A stretch of 64,000 nucleotides of DNA from Pseudomonas fluorescens (GCF_902497745.1 NZ_CABVHJ010000001.1:1-64000); one strand, 5' to 3'; shown: positions 39,165-49,953, counted from the first letter of the stretch. Numbers and translations: made by a program. The notes: a model not told the origin generated them from the sequence alone.

Positions 39165-42100
39165 GTTTCTTGCTCCACTGGGCAATGCTTTCAAGCAGCA
39201 CCGACTCTTGATACGGCTTGCCGAGGTAGTCGTTGACGCCAATCGCCATGGCGCGGTCGCGGTGTTTCTGCCCGGTGCGTGAGGTGATCATGATGATCGG
39301 CAGGTGTTGCAGGCGTTCGTCATTGCGCACCTGGGTGGCGACTTCGAAGCCGTCCATGCGCGGCATTTCGATGTCGAGCAGCATCAGGTCGGGCATGTGC
39401 TCTTCGAGCAGCAGCATCGCGTCGACACCGTCCTTGGCCGTGAGCACGTTCATGCCGTGACGTTCGAGCAAACGGCTGGTGACCTTGCGCACGGTGACCG
39501 AGTCGTCGACCACCATCACCAGCAGCGGTTTGTGCGGTTCGCTGTCGATCTCCGGCAGTGACGGCGGCTGTGCAACCCGCGCCTGCATCGCGCGGATCGG
39601 CGCGAGCAGATCGAGAATCAGCACCACCCGGCCATCGCCGAGAATCGTCGCCCCGGACACGCCCTGCACCGCTGCGAATTGCGCGCCGAGGCTCTTGACT
39701 ACGATCTCGCGGGTGCCGGCCATGGTATCGACCAGCACCGCGATGCGCCGGTCGTTGTAGTGCACCAGCAGCACCGGCAATGGCAAGTTCTGGCCGAGCA
39801 GTTTCGGCCGTGGCGCGGTCTTCAGCAGTTCGCCGAGATAGCACAGTTCATAGGTCTGGCCGCCGTACTGGTAACGCGGCGGATCAACCCGGAAGTGCGC
39901 TTCCAGATCATTCGGCAGCACGCGGACGATGCCTTCGATGGTGTTCAGCGGAATCGCATATTGATCCTCGCCACACTGCACCATCAACGCGCGGTTGACC
40001 GACACGGTGAACGGCAGCCGAATGCGGAAATGCACACCCTGCCCCGGCACCGAGTCGATGCTCATGCTGCCGCCGAGTTGCCGCACTTCTTCGTGGACCA
40101 CGTCCATGCCGACGCCGCGTCCGGAAATCTGGGTGATCTTTTCCGCCGTGGAAAACCCCGGCTGAAGAATGAACTGCAACACGTCGCGGTCGCTGATCTC
40201 GGCTTCCGGCGCGAGCATGCCGCGCTTGATTGCCTTCTTGCGCACGGCTTCCAGCGGCACCCCGGCGCCGTCATCGCGAATGTCGAAAACAATGTCGCCG
40301 CCCTCGCGCGACAGGTCGAGGCTTATCGTGCCCTGCGCCGGTTTACCCGCCGCCAGCCGCACTTCGGCAGACTCCAGACCATGGTCGACGGCGTTGCGCA
40401 GCATGTGTTCCAACGGCGCGGCCATGCGTTCCAGCACGTTGCGATCCATCTCGCCTTCGGCGTTGCCGACGACAAACGCGACGTCTTTGTTCAGCTCTTC
40501 AGCGACCTGACGGACGATGCGTTTGAGGCGCGGCAACATGCGCTCGAACGGCACCATGCGCGTGCGCATCAGGCCTTCCTGCAATTCGGTGTTGATGCGG
40601 CCCTGTTGCTGCAACAGGTTCTCGGCGTCGTGATTGCGGCGGTCGAGGGTTTCCTTGAGATCGAGCAAGTCGGAGGCGGATTCGAACAGCGCCCGCGACA
40701 GTTGCTGCAACTGCGAATGGCGATCCATTTCCAACGGATCGAATTCTTCGTAGCCGAGGCGTTCGGCATCGACTTGCTGACGGCTGAGAATCCGCCCTTG
40801 GGTTTCAGTATCGAGCCGGCGCAACTGATCACGCATGCGTTCGATGGTGGTTTCCATCTCGTTCAGGGCAATCTGTGCATCGTTGACTTGCTGTTCGATA
40901 CGGCCCCGGAAGATCGAGGTTTCCCCGGCCAGATTGACCAACTCGTCGAGCAGTTCGGCGGAGACCTTGACCATGTCCGCACCAGCGTCGGCAGCCGGCG
41001 GCGCCGCGTCAGTTTTGACCGGCACAGGTGGCACTGGCGGCGTTTCTACCGTCACCGGATGACTGAAATTCTGAATCGCGTTGATCAGCCGATCGGCCGG
41101 TGGACACGGTTGTCCGGCGCGCACGCCATCGAGCATTTGCGCCAAGCGATCATGCCCACGCTGCACCAGCGCAAACAGTTCCGTCGATGGCTGCAACGCG
41201 CCGCTGGAAAGGCTTTCGTAAAGGTATTCCAGCTCATGGGCGAGGTCGCCGATCGGGCCGATTTCGACCATTCGCGCGCCGCCCTTGAGGGTGTGCAGAT
41301 CGCGCAGCAGGGTTTCCACTTCCTGACGATTGCCAGGCTCGGCCTGCCAGCGCAGCAGCGCGGCGCCGGAGTTTTCGATGATGTCGAAACCTTCTTCGAG
41401 GAAGATTTCCAGCAACTCCGGGTCGTGGCCAGCGCTGTCATGATCGGCCGCTGGCTGGGGCGTTTCGCTGACGGCCTGGCCTTGACGCACTTGACGCAGG
41501 GTTTCGATCAAATCCTGCGCCGGGGTCAGTGGCTGATGTTGTTGCAGTTGTTCAAGCAGCAGCGCCAAACGCTCATGACTCTTGAGCAGCAGACGCCTCA
41601 AGGTTTCGCTGTAGTTGAAGCGACGATCGACCAGACCTTCGTAAAGGCTTTCCAGCTCCTGGGCCAGATCGCCAATGGCCTCGACTTCGGCCATCCGCGC
41701 GCCACCCTTGAGCGTATGCAAATCGCGCTGCAACGAGGACAGTGGCGCAACGTTGTCCGGGTCGCTCAGCCAGCGCTGCAGGGCTTGGCCGGAACTGTCG
41801 AGAATGTCCACGGCCTCTTCAAGGAAGATCTCGACGATCTCGTCATCGGGTTCAAGCGCCGTTGCCTTTTGCTGCAACTCAGCAGTGGCGTTGCCCAGTT
41901 CACGGATGCTCAAAGTACGGCTGCCATCGCTGCGAATCAGGCCCATCGACGACGGATCGAGACTCTCATCGAGCAGATCATGCAAGGCACGAATCCGCTC
42001 TGGCTGTGGCGTGACTTCCTGCCCGGCGGCCAGTTCGTCGAGCATGTTGATCAGCGCTTCATGGGCGTTCTGCGCTTCCTGGAAAAACTGCTCGCTGACC

Positions 42101-45054
42101 GCCAGGCTGCTTTCTTCCACGGCGCCGTAGAGATCGAGCAAGGCTTCGCACAACACATCCACCGGCAGCAAATCCGCCAAATGCGCGCCTTCGCCAAGGG
42201 TGGTCAGTTCATCCAGCAAGGCGCTGAGTTCCTGACGCTCGCCGGGGTGTTGCTGCCAGCGCTGTAGCAGGCTCTCAGCATCCAGCAGGATATCCATGCC
42301 TTGAGCGAGAAAGTTGTTGATCAGTCGCGGATCGCGCTTGATCCGCAGGCCGGTATTGGGCGCATCGAGGATCGACGCCAGACGCTCGGCGAGCAGGGTT
42401 CCCGAGCGTTTGATCAGCGACTGCGCGCCGACAATCGGTGCCAGCGGATCATGCTTGAGCTGACGCAAGCCGACGCGGAACAGCCCCTCGGCTTCAAGCA
42501 GCAATTCCACTTCGTCGAGGTCCAGCGGCAACTGGTGCGCCTTGAACTCTCGGGCCAGTTGATCGAGCGGTGCAGCGAGTTCGGCAATCGGCAATACGCC
42601 AGCCATCGACGCACTGCCCTTGAGCGTGTGCAGGGCGCGTTGCAACTCGTCACTGGCTTGCAACGGCACATGCTCGGCGGCCTGATCGAGAAAACGATTG
42701 AGACTGGCCAGGTGGGTTTCCGCTTCGTTACGGAAGATCTCCAGCAACAACGGATCGAGCGCCGCGACATCGTCGACGTCTTCGGCCGCTAGCGGTTCAT
42801 CACCCTTGGCCAAGGCATGCGCGCGGGCAGCGAGTTGATCGACATCGCTGCGCTGACGCTGGCTGTTGGTGGCGAATTCGTTGATCAGTTCCGGCAGCAA
42901 CAGCACCGTGTCGGTGAGCAGTTGTGGCACCACCGAGCCGGGTTCGACACTTTGTTCGAGCACACGGTTGAGCAGGTTTTCCACCGACCACGCCAGTTCA
43001 CCGAGGATCAGCGCGCGAACCATGCGCCCGCTGCCCTTCAAAGTGTGGAAGGCGCGGCGCAGTTCAGTCAGCGCGTCGCGATCCTGCGAATTGGCGATCC
43101 AGCGCGGCAGGTATTCGTGGAGAACTTCGAGGACCTCATCGGTTTCTTCGAGGAACACTTCGCGCAGTTCATCGTCGACCGGCTCTTCATCTGCCGGCGG
43201 CGGCATCAGGCTGCCGGGAGTAATCAGGGCCGGCGGGTTGAGCGCCGAAACCGGGCTGGCCAGAACGTCGGCCAGCGACTGTACGGTTTCCGGATCGTCG
43301 AGCGCCTGCATGTCCTGCATCACCAGCGCTTCGCTGGGGCTGAGCACGTCGTCGAGCACGGGCACATGCGGCTCATTTGGAAAGAAACCCAGACTGGCGA
43401 GGGATTTCTGCGCAACATCCAGCAGCTGTTCGCCCGCTGCCTGCGGGTCATCGCTCAATCGTTCGAGGTAGTACTCGAGGCTGCTGATGACATCGGCCAG
43501 ATGATCCAGTTGTTCCCAGCCCGGCTCGTGCGGATCGAGCAGCAAATGCTCGCGGATAAAACCATTGCAGGCCTCGACCAGACTCGCCGCGCGATTCAGC
43601 GGAATCATCGCCAGCGCACCGCGCACCTGAGTCAGCAGCGCCGGCAGCGGTTGCAGGTGCTGGCGATCCCAATCGGCGTCGATGTAGTCGACGATCATGT
43701 CCTTGGCCTGTTGCAGGCAGATGCGTGCTTCCTTGATGACGATCTGATGGATCTGCGTCAGGTCGGTGGTCGGCAGGCGCGCGTCTTCCGGGCTTTCCGG
43801 TTCGACGGTGCCGACCATGCCGGCCAGCGTCGCTTCGACGTAGAGCAGCGCACCGGCAACGTCCATCAGGATCGCGTCATTCGGTTCGCGCTGGCCTTGG
43901 GCAAGGCTCAGTACCACGGCCAATTGATCGATGATGACTTTGCGCGGCTGGCCGAAACCGAGCACGGCGAGGGTGTCGGCGATTTGCCGCAAAGGCGCCA
44001 GCAGGCTTTCCAGATCCGAAGTGTGCTGGCGGTCGCTGCGCACGAACAGGTCGAGGCGTTCCTTGACCCGCACCAGTTCTTCACACAATGCCGCCAGCAC
44101 CGAACGCATCGCATCGCGGTCGGGGCCGGCCAGGCGTGCGCGTTCTTCGTCGACCATCGCGCTGTCGGGCAACGCGTCGTCCAGGGAGTAGCGATCTTTC
44201 ATGGTCAGCATCTGCCCGGTGGGATGTTCGGCTTTGGCAATATAGAACAACAGGCTTTTCAGCAGCTCCGCCGGTGGCGGCTGGTTGAGGCCGGCCATGC
44301 CCTGATCGAGCAGGCGTTTGAGTTCTTTGTCGGCGTCCTTGAACAAGCTGCGCAGCGCCGGACTGTTGGCGATCACGCCTTCGCGCATGCCTTCGACCAG
44401 CGCCGAAGCGACTTGCCACAACGGGCTCAGGGGCGCATCACCGCTCAGTGCTTCGAGGCGGGTGAAGACTTTCGCCAGATAGTCGAGATGCGTCTGGTCA
44501 TCCTGTTCGCGCAGCAAACCGACCAAAGCCATTTGCAGCATCTGCCGTAATTTGCGCAGCACGTTCGGCAGTTCTGCCGGTTCCAGCAACGCCAGCGCTT
44601 GCACGTTCAATGGCGCCAGCTCGGGCAGTTGCGGGCTGAACAGACTGGTTTCCGAGAGCAGGCTTTCGCCACGGGCGCTGCGCAGATCGTTGATCAGCGG
44701 CAACACCACCAGCGGCAAATCACGCCGGGCGCTCTGCACGCGGTCGAGGTAGATCGGCAGTTGCCCAAGGGCTTGCAGCAACAAGTGCAGCGCTTCGTCG
44801 CGATAGCTGACGCGCTCGTGCTGCAAGGCTTCGACCAGATGCTCCATTTCTTCGGCGAGCAAGGCTGCGCCGTAGAATTCGACCATCTGCAGGCTGCCGT
44901 GAACCTGATGGATGTAATCCAGACACTCGTCCAGCCCGGGAAAGGCCTGCGGATCATCGAGCACGGCTTCAATCGCCTGATGCGCCAGCCTCAGCGTTTC
45001 GGCAATTTCGCCTTTGACCCATTCGAGGGCCACGTAGTCGTGCCGATCACCCAT
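39157..45054 (-). CDS. chpA: hybrid chemotaxis histidine kinase ChpA
   Basis: 1965 residues from MGDRHDYVALEW at 45054. It controls type IV pilus activity. In order: an N-terminal degenerate phosphotransfer-like domain (HQVHGSL near residue 50), four HPt domains with HTLKG motifs near residues 670, 808, 1112 and 1253, and a dimerisation region. Then come the HATPase (RNAVDHG near 1555, GRGVGMD near 1646), a CheW domain, and a C-terminal receiver with LLDIEMPRMDG near 1892. The P. aeruginosa protein is about 2470 residues with more phosphotransfer domains, so this is a shorter form. It phosphorylates PilG and PilH. Confidence 0.95.
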   Translation of the reverse strand: MGDRHDYVALEWVKGEIAETLRLAHQAIEAVLDDPQAFPGLDECLDYIHQVHGSLQMVEFYGAALLAEEMEHLVEALQHERVSYRDEALHLLLQALGQLPIYLDRVQSARRDLPLVVLPLINDLRSARGESLLSETSLFSPQLPELAPLNVQALALLEPAELPNVLRKLRQMLQMALVGLLREQDDQTHLDYLAKVFTRLEALSGDAPLSPLWQVASALVEGMREGVIANSPALRSLFKDADKELKRLLDQGMAGLNQPPPAELLKSLLFYIAKAEHPTGQMLTMKDRYSLDDALPDSAMVDEERARLAGPDRDAMRSVLAALCEELVRVKERLDLFVRSDRQHTSDLESLLAPLRQIADTLAVLGFGQPRKVIIDQLAVVLSLAQGQREPNDAILMDVAGALLYVEATLAGMVGTVEPESPEDARLPTTDLTQIHQIVIKEARICLQQAKDMIVDYIDADWDRQHLQPLPALLTQVRGALAMIPLNRAASLVEACNGFIREHLLLDPHEPGWEQLDHLADVISSLEYYLERLSDDPQAAGEQLLDVAQKSLASLGFFPNEPHVPVLDDVLSPSEALVMQDMQALDDPETVQSLADVLASPVSALNPPALITPGSLMPPPADEEPVDDELREVFLEETDEVLEVLHEYLPRWIANSQDRDALTELRRAFHTLKGSGRMVRALILGELAWSVENLLNRVLEQSVEPGSVVPQLLTDTVLLLPELINEFATNSQRQRSDVDQLAARAHALAKGDEPLAAEDVDDVAALDPLLLEIFRNEAETHLASLNRFLDQAAEHVPLQASDELQRALHTLKGSASMAGVLPIAELAAPLDQLAREFKAHQLPLDLDEVELLLEAEGLFRVGLRQLKHDPLAPIVGAQSLIKRSGTLLAERLASILDAPNTGLRIKRDPRLINNFLAQGMDILLDAESLLQRWQQHPGERQELSALLDELTTLGEGAHLADLLPVDVLCEALLDLYGAVEESSLAVSEQFFQEAQNAHEALINMLDELAAGQEVTPQPERIRALHDLLDESLDPSSMGLIRSDGSRTLSIRELGNATAELQQKATALEPDDEIVEIFLEEAVDILDSSGQALQRWLSDPDNVAPLSSLQRDLHTLKGGARMAEVEAIGDLAQELESLYEGLVDRRFNYSETLRRLLLKSHERLALLLEQLQQHQPLTPAQDLIETLRQVRQGQAVSETPQPAADHDSAGHDPELLEIFLEEGFDIIENSGAALLRWQAEPGNRQEVETLLRDLHTLKGGARMVEIGPIGDLAHELEYLYESLSSGALQPSTELFALVQRGHDRLAQMLDGVRAGQPCPPADRLINAIQNFSHPVTVETPPVPPVPVKTDAAPPAADAGADMVKVSAELLDELVNLAGETSIFRGRIEQQVNDAQIALNEMETTIERMRDQLRRLDTETQGRILSRQQVDAERLGYEEFDPLEMDRHSQLQQLSRALFESASDLLDLKETLDRRNHDAENLLQQQGRINTELQEGLMRTRMVPFERMLPRLKRIVRQVAEELNKDVAFVVGNAEGEMDRNVLERMAAPLEHMLRNAVDHGLESAEVRLAAGKPAQGTISLDLSREGGDIVFDIRDDGAGVPLEAVRKKAIKRGMLAPEAEISDRDVLQFILQPGFSTAEKITQISGRGVGMDVVHEEVRQLGGSMSIDSVPGQGVHFRIRLPFTVSVNRALMVQCGEDQYAIPLNTIEGIVRVLPNDLEAHFRVDPPRYQYGGQTYELCYLGELLKTAPRPKLLGQNLPLPVLLVHYNDRRIAVLVDTMAGTREIVVKSLGAQFAAVQGVSGATILGDGRVVLILDLLAPIRAMQARVAQPPSLPEIDSEPHKPLLVMVVDDSVTVRKVTSRLLERHGMNVLTAKDGVDAMLLLEEHMPDLMLLDIEMPRMDGFEVATQVRNDERLQHLPIIMITSRTGQKHRDRAMAIGVNDYLGKPYQESVLLESIAQWSKKHA

Positions 45055-45065
45055 AACCACTCCAA

Positions 45066-47114
45066 TCACGCTTTATCTGTCGCCGCCGGCAAGGTGAACC
45101 CGGACACTGAACGCCGCAACTGACTGGCCATTTTCGCCAGGTTGCCGATGCTTTCTGCGGTGGCGGTGGAGCCGGACGAAGTCTGCGAGGTGATCTGCTG
45201 GATCACGTTCATCGTCAGCGAGATCTGCCCGGCCGACGAGGTCTGCTGCTGCGCCGCGTTGGAGATACTTTGAATCAGCGCCGCGAGAGTCTTCGACACG
45301 CCTTCGATTTCTTCCAGGGCCACACCGGCATCCTGCGCCAGTCGCGCGCCGCGCACCACTTCGGTGGTGGTTTGTTCCATGGAAATAACGGCTTCGTTGG
45401 TGTCAGTCTGAATCGCCCGCACCAGGGTTTCGATCTGCCGGGTAGCAGCGGACGAGCGCTCGGCGAGGCGCTGCACTTCGTCGGCGACCACGGCAAAACC
45501 GCGCCCGGCATCACCGGCCATCGACGCCTGAATCGCCGCGTTGAGGGCGAGGATGTTGGTCTGGTCAGCGATGTCGTCGATCAGGCTGACGATGTCGCCG
45601 ATTTCCTGCGACGACTCGCCCAGACGCTTGATGCGTTTGGCGGTGTCCTGAATCTGTTCGCGAATGTTGTCCATGCCGTGGATGGTGTTGTGCACCACCT
45701 CGTTGCCCTTGTTGGCGATCTCCACGGAACGCTCGGCGACCGCTGAAGACTCGGCGGCGTTGGCCGAGACCTGATCGATGGATTCGGCCATGTCGCTGAT
45801 CGCGGTCGAGGCTTCGGAAATCTGCTGGGCCTGATGCTCCGAGGCCTGCGCCAGGTGCATGGCGGTGGCCTGGGTTTCCTGCACCGCAGCGGCGACCTGG
45901 CCGGCGGTGAGGTTGATGGTCGCGACCAGATCGCGCAGTTGGTCGACGGAATAGTTGATCGAGTCGGCGATGGTGCCGGTGAAGTCTTCGGTCACCGAGG
46001 CGGTCACGGTGAGGTCGCCATCGGCGAGGTCTTCGATTTCGTCGAGCAGGCGCATGATCGCGTTCTGATTGCGCTCGTTCTTCTCGGCGGTTTCACGCAA
46101 CTGGCGATTGGTTTCCCGGACCATCACCAGACCGATAAGGATGATCGAGGCCAGCGCCAGCAAACCGAGGACGTAGCCACCGATGGTGTCGGTATTGCGT
46201 CCGCCGGCGAGGTTCTCGAAGCGAGTGGCCAGGTGCGAGGCTTCGTCGAGCAGGGTTTGCGAGAGGCTGAAGATATTGCTCGCCGACTCGCGGACCTTGA
46301 ACAGCTCCGGCGAGGTTTCGAGGATTTCATCAACGGAGCCGGAGACGAACTGGAACAGCTCGGAGATTTCGCTCAAACGCGCACGGGCGTCGCGGTCTTC
46401 GACCTGGCTGATTTTCAGCGCCGGGTTGCCTTGCAGCATGCCGTTGAGCACTTGGCCGAAACGGGTGGCGTCGCGGCCGAAGGCATCGGCGGCTTGCTGC
46501 GAGTTTTCGTCGCCGGCGAGCACCGTGTTGACCGCGCCGAGAATGCGTTCGGCCAGCAGCGACTGACGCTGGGCCATCGCTACTTGCGCGGCCGGGGCAC
46601 CACGTTGCAGGAGGATTTCGACGACTTTTTCGTATTCGATCTGCAACTGCGGCACGGTTTCGGCCAAGGTTGCGGCGACCTGATGCAGCGACAACACGGT
46701 CTGCTCGCTGGAAAGAATAGCGTCGGTGTTTTTCAGCAGGCGCTCCCAGTCCAGCTGCACGGCGCGCATTTCCGGGCGCACGGTGGCCGGCGCTGGCGGC
46801 AGGCCGGTGGTTGGGTCGCCTTTTTTCAGGTAACTCCAGCGCTGGGCGAAATCGTTGCGCGCATCGCTGAGTAGCTTGAACGCGGCAGCCTTGCCGGCGG
46901 CGGCTTCGGTAGCGTTTTTGGCAATGCGTTGCGACAGCACGCGCAGCTCACCGGCGTGGCCGATGTACTGTTTGTCGTAGTTCGCCTGGGTGTTGAGGTA
47001 CGCGAAGTTGGCGAACAGCAGCATGATGAACACGATCAGTGCGATGAACAGCACGATGATCTGCGAGCGACTGCGCGAGCCTTCCGCCGGCTTGCCTGTT
47101 TTTGCTTTTGTCAT
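45066..47114 (-). CDS. pilJ: methyl-accepting chemoreceptor PilJ
   Basis: 682 residues from MTKAKTGK at 47114, the same length as in P. aeruginosa. A cytoplasmic N-terminus, a first membrane helix ([20 protein letters not shown]), a large periplasmic sensing domain of two PilJ modules, a second helix near residue 315, and HAMP-like and signalling domains. The hairpin tip is [19 protein letters not shown]. It senses a pilus- or surface-related signal and controls ChpA through PilI. A REP pair separates it from pilI. Confidence 0.95.
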   Translation of the reverse strand: MTKAKTGKPAEGSRSRSQIIVLFIALIVFIMLLFANFAYLNTQANYDKQYIGHAGELRVLSQRIAKNATEAAAGKAAAFKLLSDARNDFAQRWSYLKKGDPTTGLPPAPATVRPEMRAVQLDWERLLKNTDAILSSEQTVLSLHQVAATLAETVPQLQIEYEKVVEILLQRGAPAAQVAMAQRQSLLAERILGAVNTVLAGDENSQQAADAFGRDATRFGQVLNGMLQGNPALKISQVEDRDARARLSEISELFQFVSGSVDEILETSPELFKVRESASNIFSLSQTLLDEASHLATRFENLAGGRNTDTIGGYVLGLLALASIILIGLVMVRETNRQLRETAEKNERNQNAIMRLLDEIEDLADGDLTVTASVTEDFTGTIADSINYSVDQLRDLVATINLTAGQVAAAVQETQATAMHLAQASEHQAQQISEASTAISDMAESIDQVSANAAESSAVAERSVEIANKGNEVVHNTIHGMDNIREQIQDTAKRIKRLGESSQEIGDIVSLIDDIADQTNILALNAAIQASMAGDAGRGFAVVADEVQRLAERSSAATRQIETLVRAIQTDTNEAVISMEQTTTEVVRGARLAQDAGVALEEIEGVSKTLAALIQSISNAAQQQTSSAGQISLTMNVIQQITSQTSSGSTATAESIGNLAKMASQLRRSVSGFTLPAATDKA

Positions 47115-47158
47115 CGGTCCTCGCCCTTTACCCACACCTTTGAGGCCTGCTGCAATCC

Positions 47159-47250
47159 CTGTGGGAGCGAGCCTGCTCGCGAAAGCGCTGGGTCAGCCAA
47201 TATTTATCTTGCCTGACACGCCCTCTTCGCGAGCAGGCTCGCTCCCACAG
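47159..47250. repeat. REP inverted pair, type A, inside the pil-chp operon
   Basis: gtgggagcgagcctgctcgcga and its facing copy flank a 45-base spacer. It lies in the gap between pilI and pilJ, which is otherwise an operon joint. Confidence 0.9.
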
Positions 47251-47268
47251 GGGACGGTGTTGAATCTG

Positions 47269-47808
47269 TTATATCGCGACGCTCATGAACACCGGGGATT
47301 TCGCCAGGGCAAACAGGCTGAACACTCGCCAGTTCTGCTCGCGGCGGAAGTAGCCTTTGACGAACTCGGCCTTGGAGCCCTGGCGTTTGCTGATCGAGAT
47401 CGGTTCGAAGCTGTCCTGCTCGAAATGTTGCAAGCCAATAACCTCATCGACCATCAGCCCGGCGAACACATCGCCATGCTCGACCACCAATACCCGCCGC
47501 TGTTTACGCAACGGCGACAGTTCATGGCCGAAAAATCCGCACAAATCCATGATCGGCAACAGCCGCCCGCGCAGATTAGCCACGCCTTTGACCCACGGCT
47601 TGACCCCGGGCAACTGAGTGAAGCGCGGTTCGTGCAGCACTTCGCTGACTTCGCCCATCGGCGCCACATACCAATGCTCGCCGAGGCGAAAGCCGATGCC
47701 GCTCCAGCGATCCTGGCGCGCCGGTTGCGACGGCAGGTCCGCCGCCAGCAAGCGGCAGCGCTGGTCGATTTGCCAGAGCAGTTCGAACGCGGTCAGCGAT
47801 TCGCTCAT
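47269..47808 (-). CDS. pilI: CheW-like adaptor PilI
   Basis: 179 residues of a single CheW domain (GIGFRLGEHWYVAPMGEVSEV, GVANLRGRLLPIMDL). It links the PilJ receptor to the ChpA kinase. Length is close to the 178 residues of P. aeruginosa PilI. It starts just 10 bases after the pilH stop, while the gap to pilJ is enlarged by a REP pair. Confidence 0.94.
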   Translation of the reverse strand: MSESLTAFELLWQIDQRCRLLAADLPSQPARQDRWSGIGFRLGEHWYVAPMGEVSEVLHEPRFTQLPGVKPWVKGVANLRGRLLPIMDLCGFFGHELSPLRKQRRVLVVEHGDVFAGLMVDEVIGLQHFEQDSFEPISISKRQGSKAEFVKGYFRREQNWRVFSLFALAKSPVFMSVAI

Positions 47809-47818
47809 GGTTGCGCGA

Positions 47819-48184
47819 TCAGCCTTTGAGCACGTTGTTCAGGGTCTTGATCAGGGTGTCTTCGTCGACCGGTTTGGTCAGGTAGTCCTTGGCGCCCTGA
47901 CGGGTGCCCCAGACCTTGTCGGTTTCCTGATCCTTGGTGGTGATGATGATCACCGGGATGTGGCTGGTATCGGCATCCTTGGTCAACTGGCGGGTCGCCT
48001 GAAAACCGTTGAGGCCGGGCATGACGATGTCCATCAGCACCGCGTCGGGTTTTTCCTGACGGGCCAGGGCCACGCCGTCGGCGCCGTTTTCGGCTTTGAG
48101 CACTTCATGGCCGTGCTTTTCGAGCATGCCGGTCAGTTTGTACATTTCAGTCGGCGAATCATCGACGATCAGGATACGTGCCAT
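47819..48184 (-). CDS. pilH: response regulator PilH
   Basis: 121 residues from MARILIVDD at 48184, equal to P. aeruginosa PilH. A lone receiver domain with the acidic pair in VDDSP, the phosphoryl-accepting Asp in VLMDIVMPGLNG, and the conserved Lys in LTKPVDE. It is thought to oppose PilG and to favour pilus retraction through PilT. No output domain. Confidence 0.95.
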   Translation of the reverse strand: MARILIVDDSPTEMYKLTGMLEKHGHEVLKAENGADGVALARQEKPDAVLMDIVMPGLNGFQATRQLTKDADTSHIPVIIITTKDQETDKVWGTRQGAKDYLTKPVDEDTLIKTLNNVLKG

Positions 48185-48244
48185 GGTTTTCCCCATTTTT
48201 CTTGTCGACGCCCGGCCCGCTGGCCGAGCGTCACTGTACGTGTC

Positions 48245-48649
48245 TTACTGCGGCAAAACGGCGGCGAAGCCCGGAACATGGGCCTGGATCGCGTTGAGCA
48301 GTTCTTCCTTGCTGAAAGGCTTGGTCAAAAATTGATCAGAACCGACAATCCGCCCCTTGGCCTTGTCGAACAGCCCGTCACGCGATGACAGCATGATCAC
48401 CGGCGTGGCCTTGAACGCACTGTTGTTCTTGATTAAAGCGCAGGTCTGATAACCATCCAGACGCGGCATCATGATGTCGACAAAAATGATCCCGGGATGG
48501 TTGTCGGCGATCTTCGCCAAAGCATCGAAACCATCGATCGCCGTGATGACTTCGCACCCGACATTCTTCAACAAGGTTTCGGCGGTGCGACGAATCGTTT
48601 TCGAGTCGTCGATCACCATGACCTTCAAGGCGCTGGACTGCTGTTCCAT
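48245..48649 (-). CDS. pilG: response regulator PilG
   Basis: 134 residues, a lone receiver domain: acidic pair in VIDDSKTIR, phosphoryl Asp in IFVDIMMPRLDG, Lys in LTKPFSKEE. In P. aeruginosa it promotes pilus extension through PilB and raises cAMP. It is the first gene of pilGHI-pilJ-chpA-chpC, divergent from gshB. The 48650-48874 gap should hold the promoters for both; no single one stands out. Confidence 0.95.
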   Translation of the reverse strand: MEQQSSALKVMVIDDSKTIRRTAETLLKNVGCEVITAIDGFDALAKIADNHPGIIFVDIMMPRLDGYQTCALIKNNSAFKATPVIMLSSRDGLFDKAKGRIVGSDQFLTKPFSKEELLNAIQAHVPGFAAVLPQ

Positions 48650-48874
48650 AAGAGGGCTCTACCGTCGCCTTTGCGAATCAAATTGTCCGTTTTGCGATGA
48701 CTGATGGCTGGAAACCCTTGATGCTCAAGGGCCAGCACGGCATGGCAGCCTTTTTAGCACAGTCTCCAGATGCAATCTATCGACGGGTTTTTCCTTGACC
48801 GAAAACCCGCCCGGCGCCACTCTGGCGGCACTTTTTCAATACCGATCCGGTAGCCAATTTTCGAGGAAAACCCA

Positions 48875-49846
48875 ATGAGCGTTCGCGTCGGGATTGTCAT
48901 GGACCCTATCGCCAGCATCTCCTATAAAAAGGATAGCTCGCTGGCCATGCTGCTGGCCGCGCAAAAGCGTGGCTGGGAACTGTTTTATATGGAACAGCGC
49001 GACCTGTATCAGGGCGAAGGTCAGGCACGGGCGCGGATGAAGCCGCTGAAAGTCTTCGCCAACCCGGAAAAATGGTTCGAACTGGACGCCGAGCAGGACA
49101 ACCTGCTGAGCGATCTCGACGTGATCCTGATGCGCAAGGATCCGCCGTTCGACATGGAGTTCGTCTACTCCACCTACCTGCTCGAACAGGCCGAAACCGC
49201 TGGCGTACTGGTGGTGAACAAGCCGCAGAGCCTGCGCGACTGCAATGAAAAGCTGTTCGCCACGCTGTTCCCGCAGTGCACGCCGCCGACCATCGTCAGC
49301 CGCCGCGCCGACGTGCTGCGTGAATTCGCTGCCAAGCACGGCGACGTGATCCTCAAGCCGCTGGACGGCATGGGCGGCACCTCGATCTTCCGTCACCGTG
49401 CGGGCGATCCGAACCTGTCGGTGATTCTGGAAACCCTGACCGCCCTCGGTGGCCAGCAGATCATGGGCCAGGCCTACCTGCCAGCGATCAAGGACGGCGA
49501 CAAACGCATCCTGATGATCGACGGCGAGCCGGTGGATTACTGCCTGGCGCGGATTCCGGCGCAGGGCGAAACCCGTGGCAACCTCGCTGCCGGTGGTCGT
49601 GGCGAAGCGCGCCCGCTGACTGACAAGGATCGCTGGATCGCTGCTCAGGTCGGCCCGACCTTGCGTGAGAAAGGTCTGCTGTTCGTTGGTCTCGATGTGA
49701 TCGGTGAAAGCCTGACCGAAATCAACGTCACCAGCCCGACCTGCATCCGTGAAATCGACAATGCCTTCGGCACTGACATTGGCGGCCTGCTGATGGACGC
49801 GATCGCCAAGAAGCTGCAAGCCGCCGGCAAAAAGCCACAAGCTTGA
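48875..49846 (+). CDS. gshB: glutathione synthetase
   Basis: 323 residues. It joins gamma-glutamylcysteine and glycine with ATP to make glutathione. The N-terminus MSVRVGIVMDPIAS and the ATP-grasp segments KPLDGMGGTSIFR, GDKRILMIDGEPVDYCLAR and INVTSPTCIREID are clear. A cgagga site precedes the ATG. It is divergent from pilG, with tonB after it, as in P. aeruginosa. Confidence 0.97.
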   Translation: MSVRVGIVMDPIASISYKKDSSLAMLLAAQKRGWELFYMEQRDLYQGEGQARARMKPLKVFANPEKWFELDAEQDNLLSDLDVILMRKDPPFDMEFVYSTYLLEQAETAGVLVVNKPQSLRDCNEKLFATLFPQCTPPTIVSRRADVLREFAAKHGDVILKPLDGMGGTSIFRHRAGDPNLSVILETLTALGGQQIMGQAYLPAIKDGDKRILMIDGEPVDYCLARIPAQGETRGNLAAGGRGEARPLTDKDRWIAAQVGPTLREKGLLFVGLDVIGESLTEINVTSPTCIREIDNAFGTDIGGLLMDAIAKKLQAAGKKPQA

Positions 49847-49953
49847 TGCACGTCACATGCAGTCTGTCGCTTGAAGCGTGAAGCCCAAGGCGTGAAACCA
49901 ACATTGCGTTATCATGCGCAGCCTCTGAAAAACGCGATGTTGGTTTTCTTGTC

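Noticed and set aside
39679..42267. 862-codon plus-strand frame, and further long frames to 44550, over chpA
   Set aside because: Antisense shadows. The minus-strand frame has all HPt, kinase, CheW and receiver motifs.
26510..48700. Prophage or integron as source of the mdc to chp region
   Set aside because: No integrase, tRNA target or phage genes; the mdc and chp operons have normal composition for the genome.
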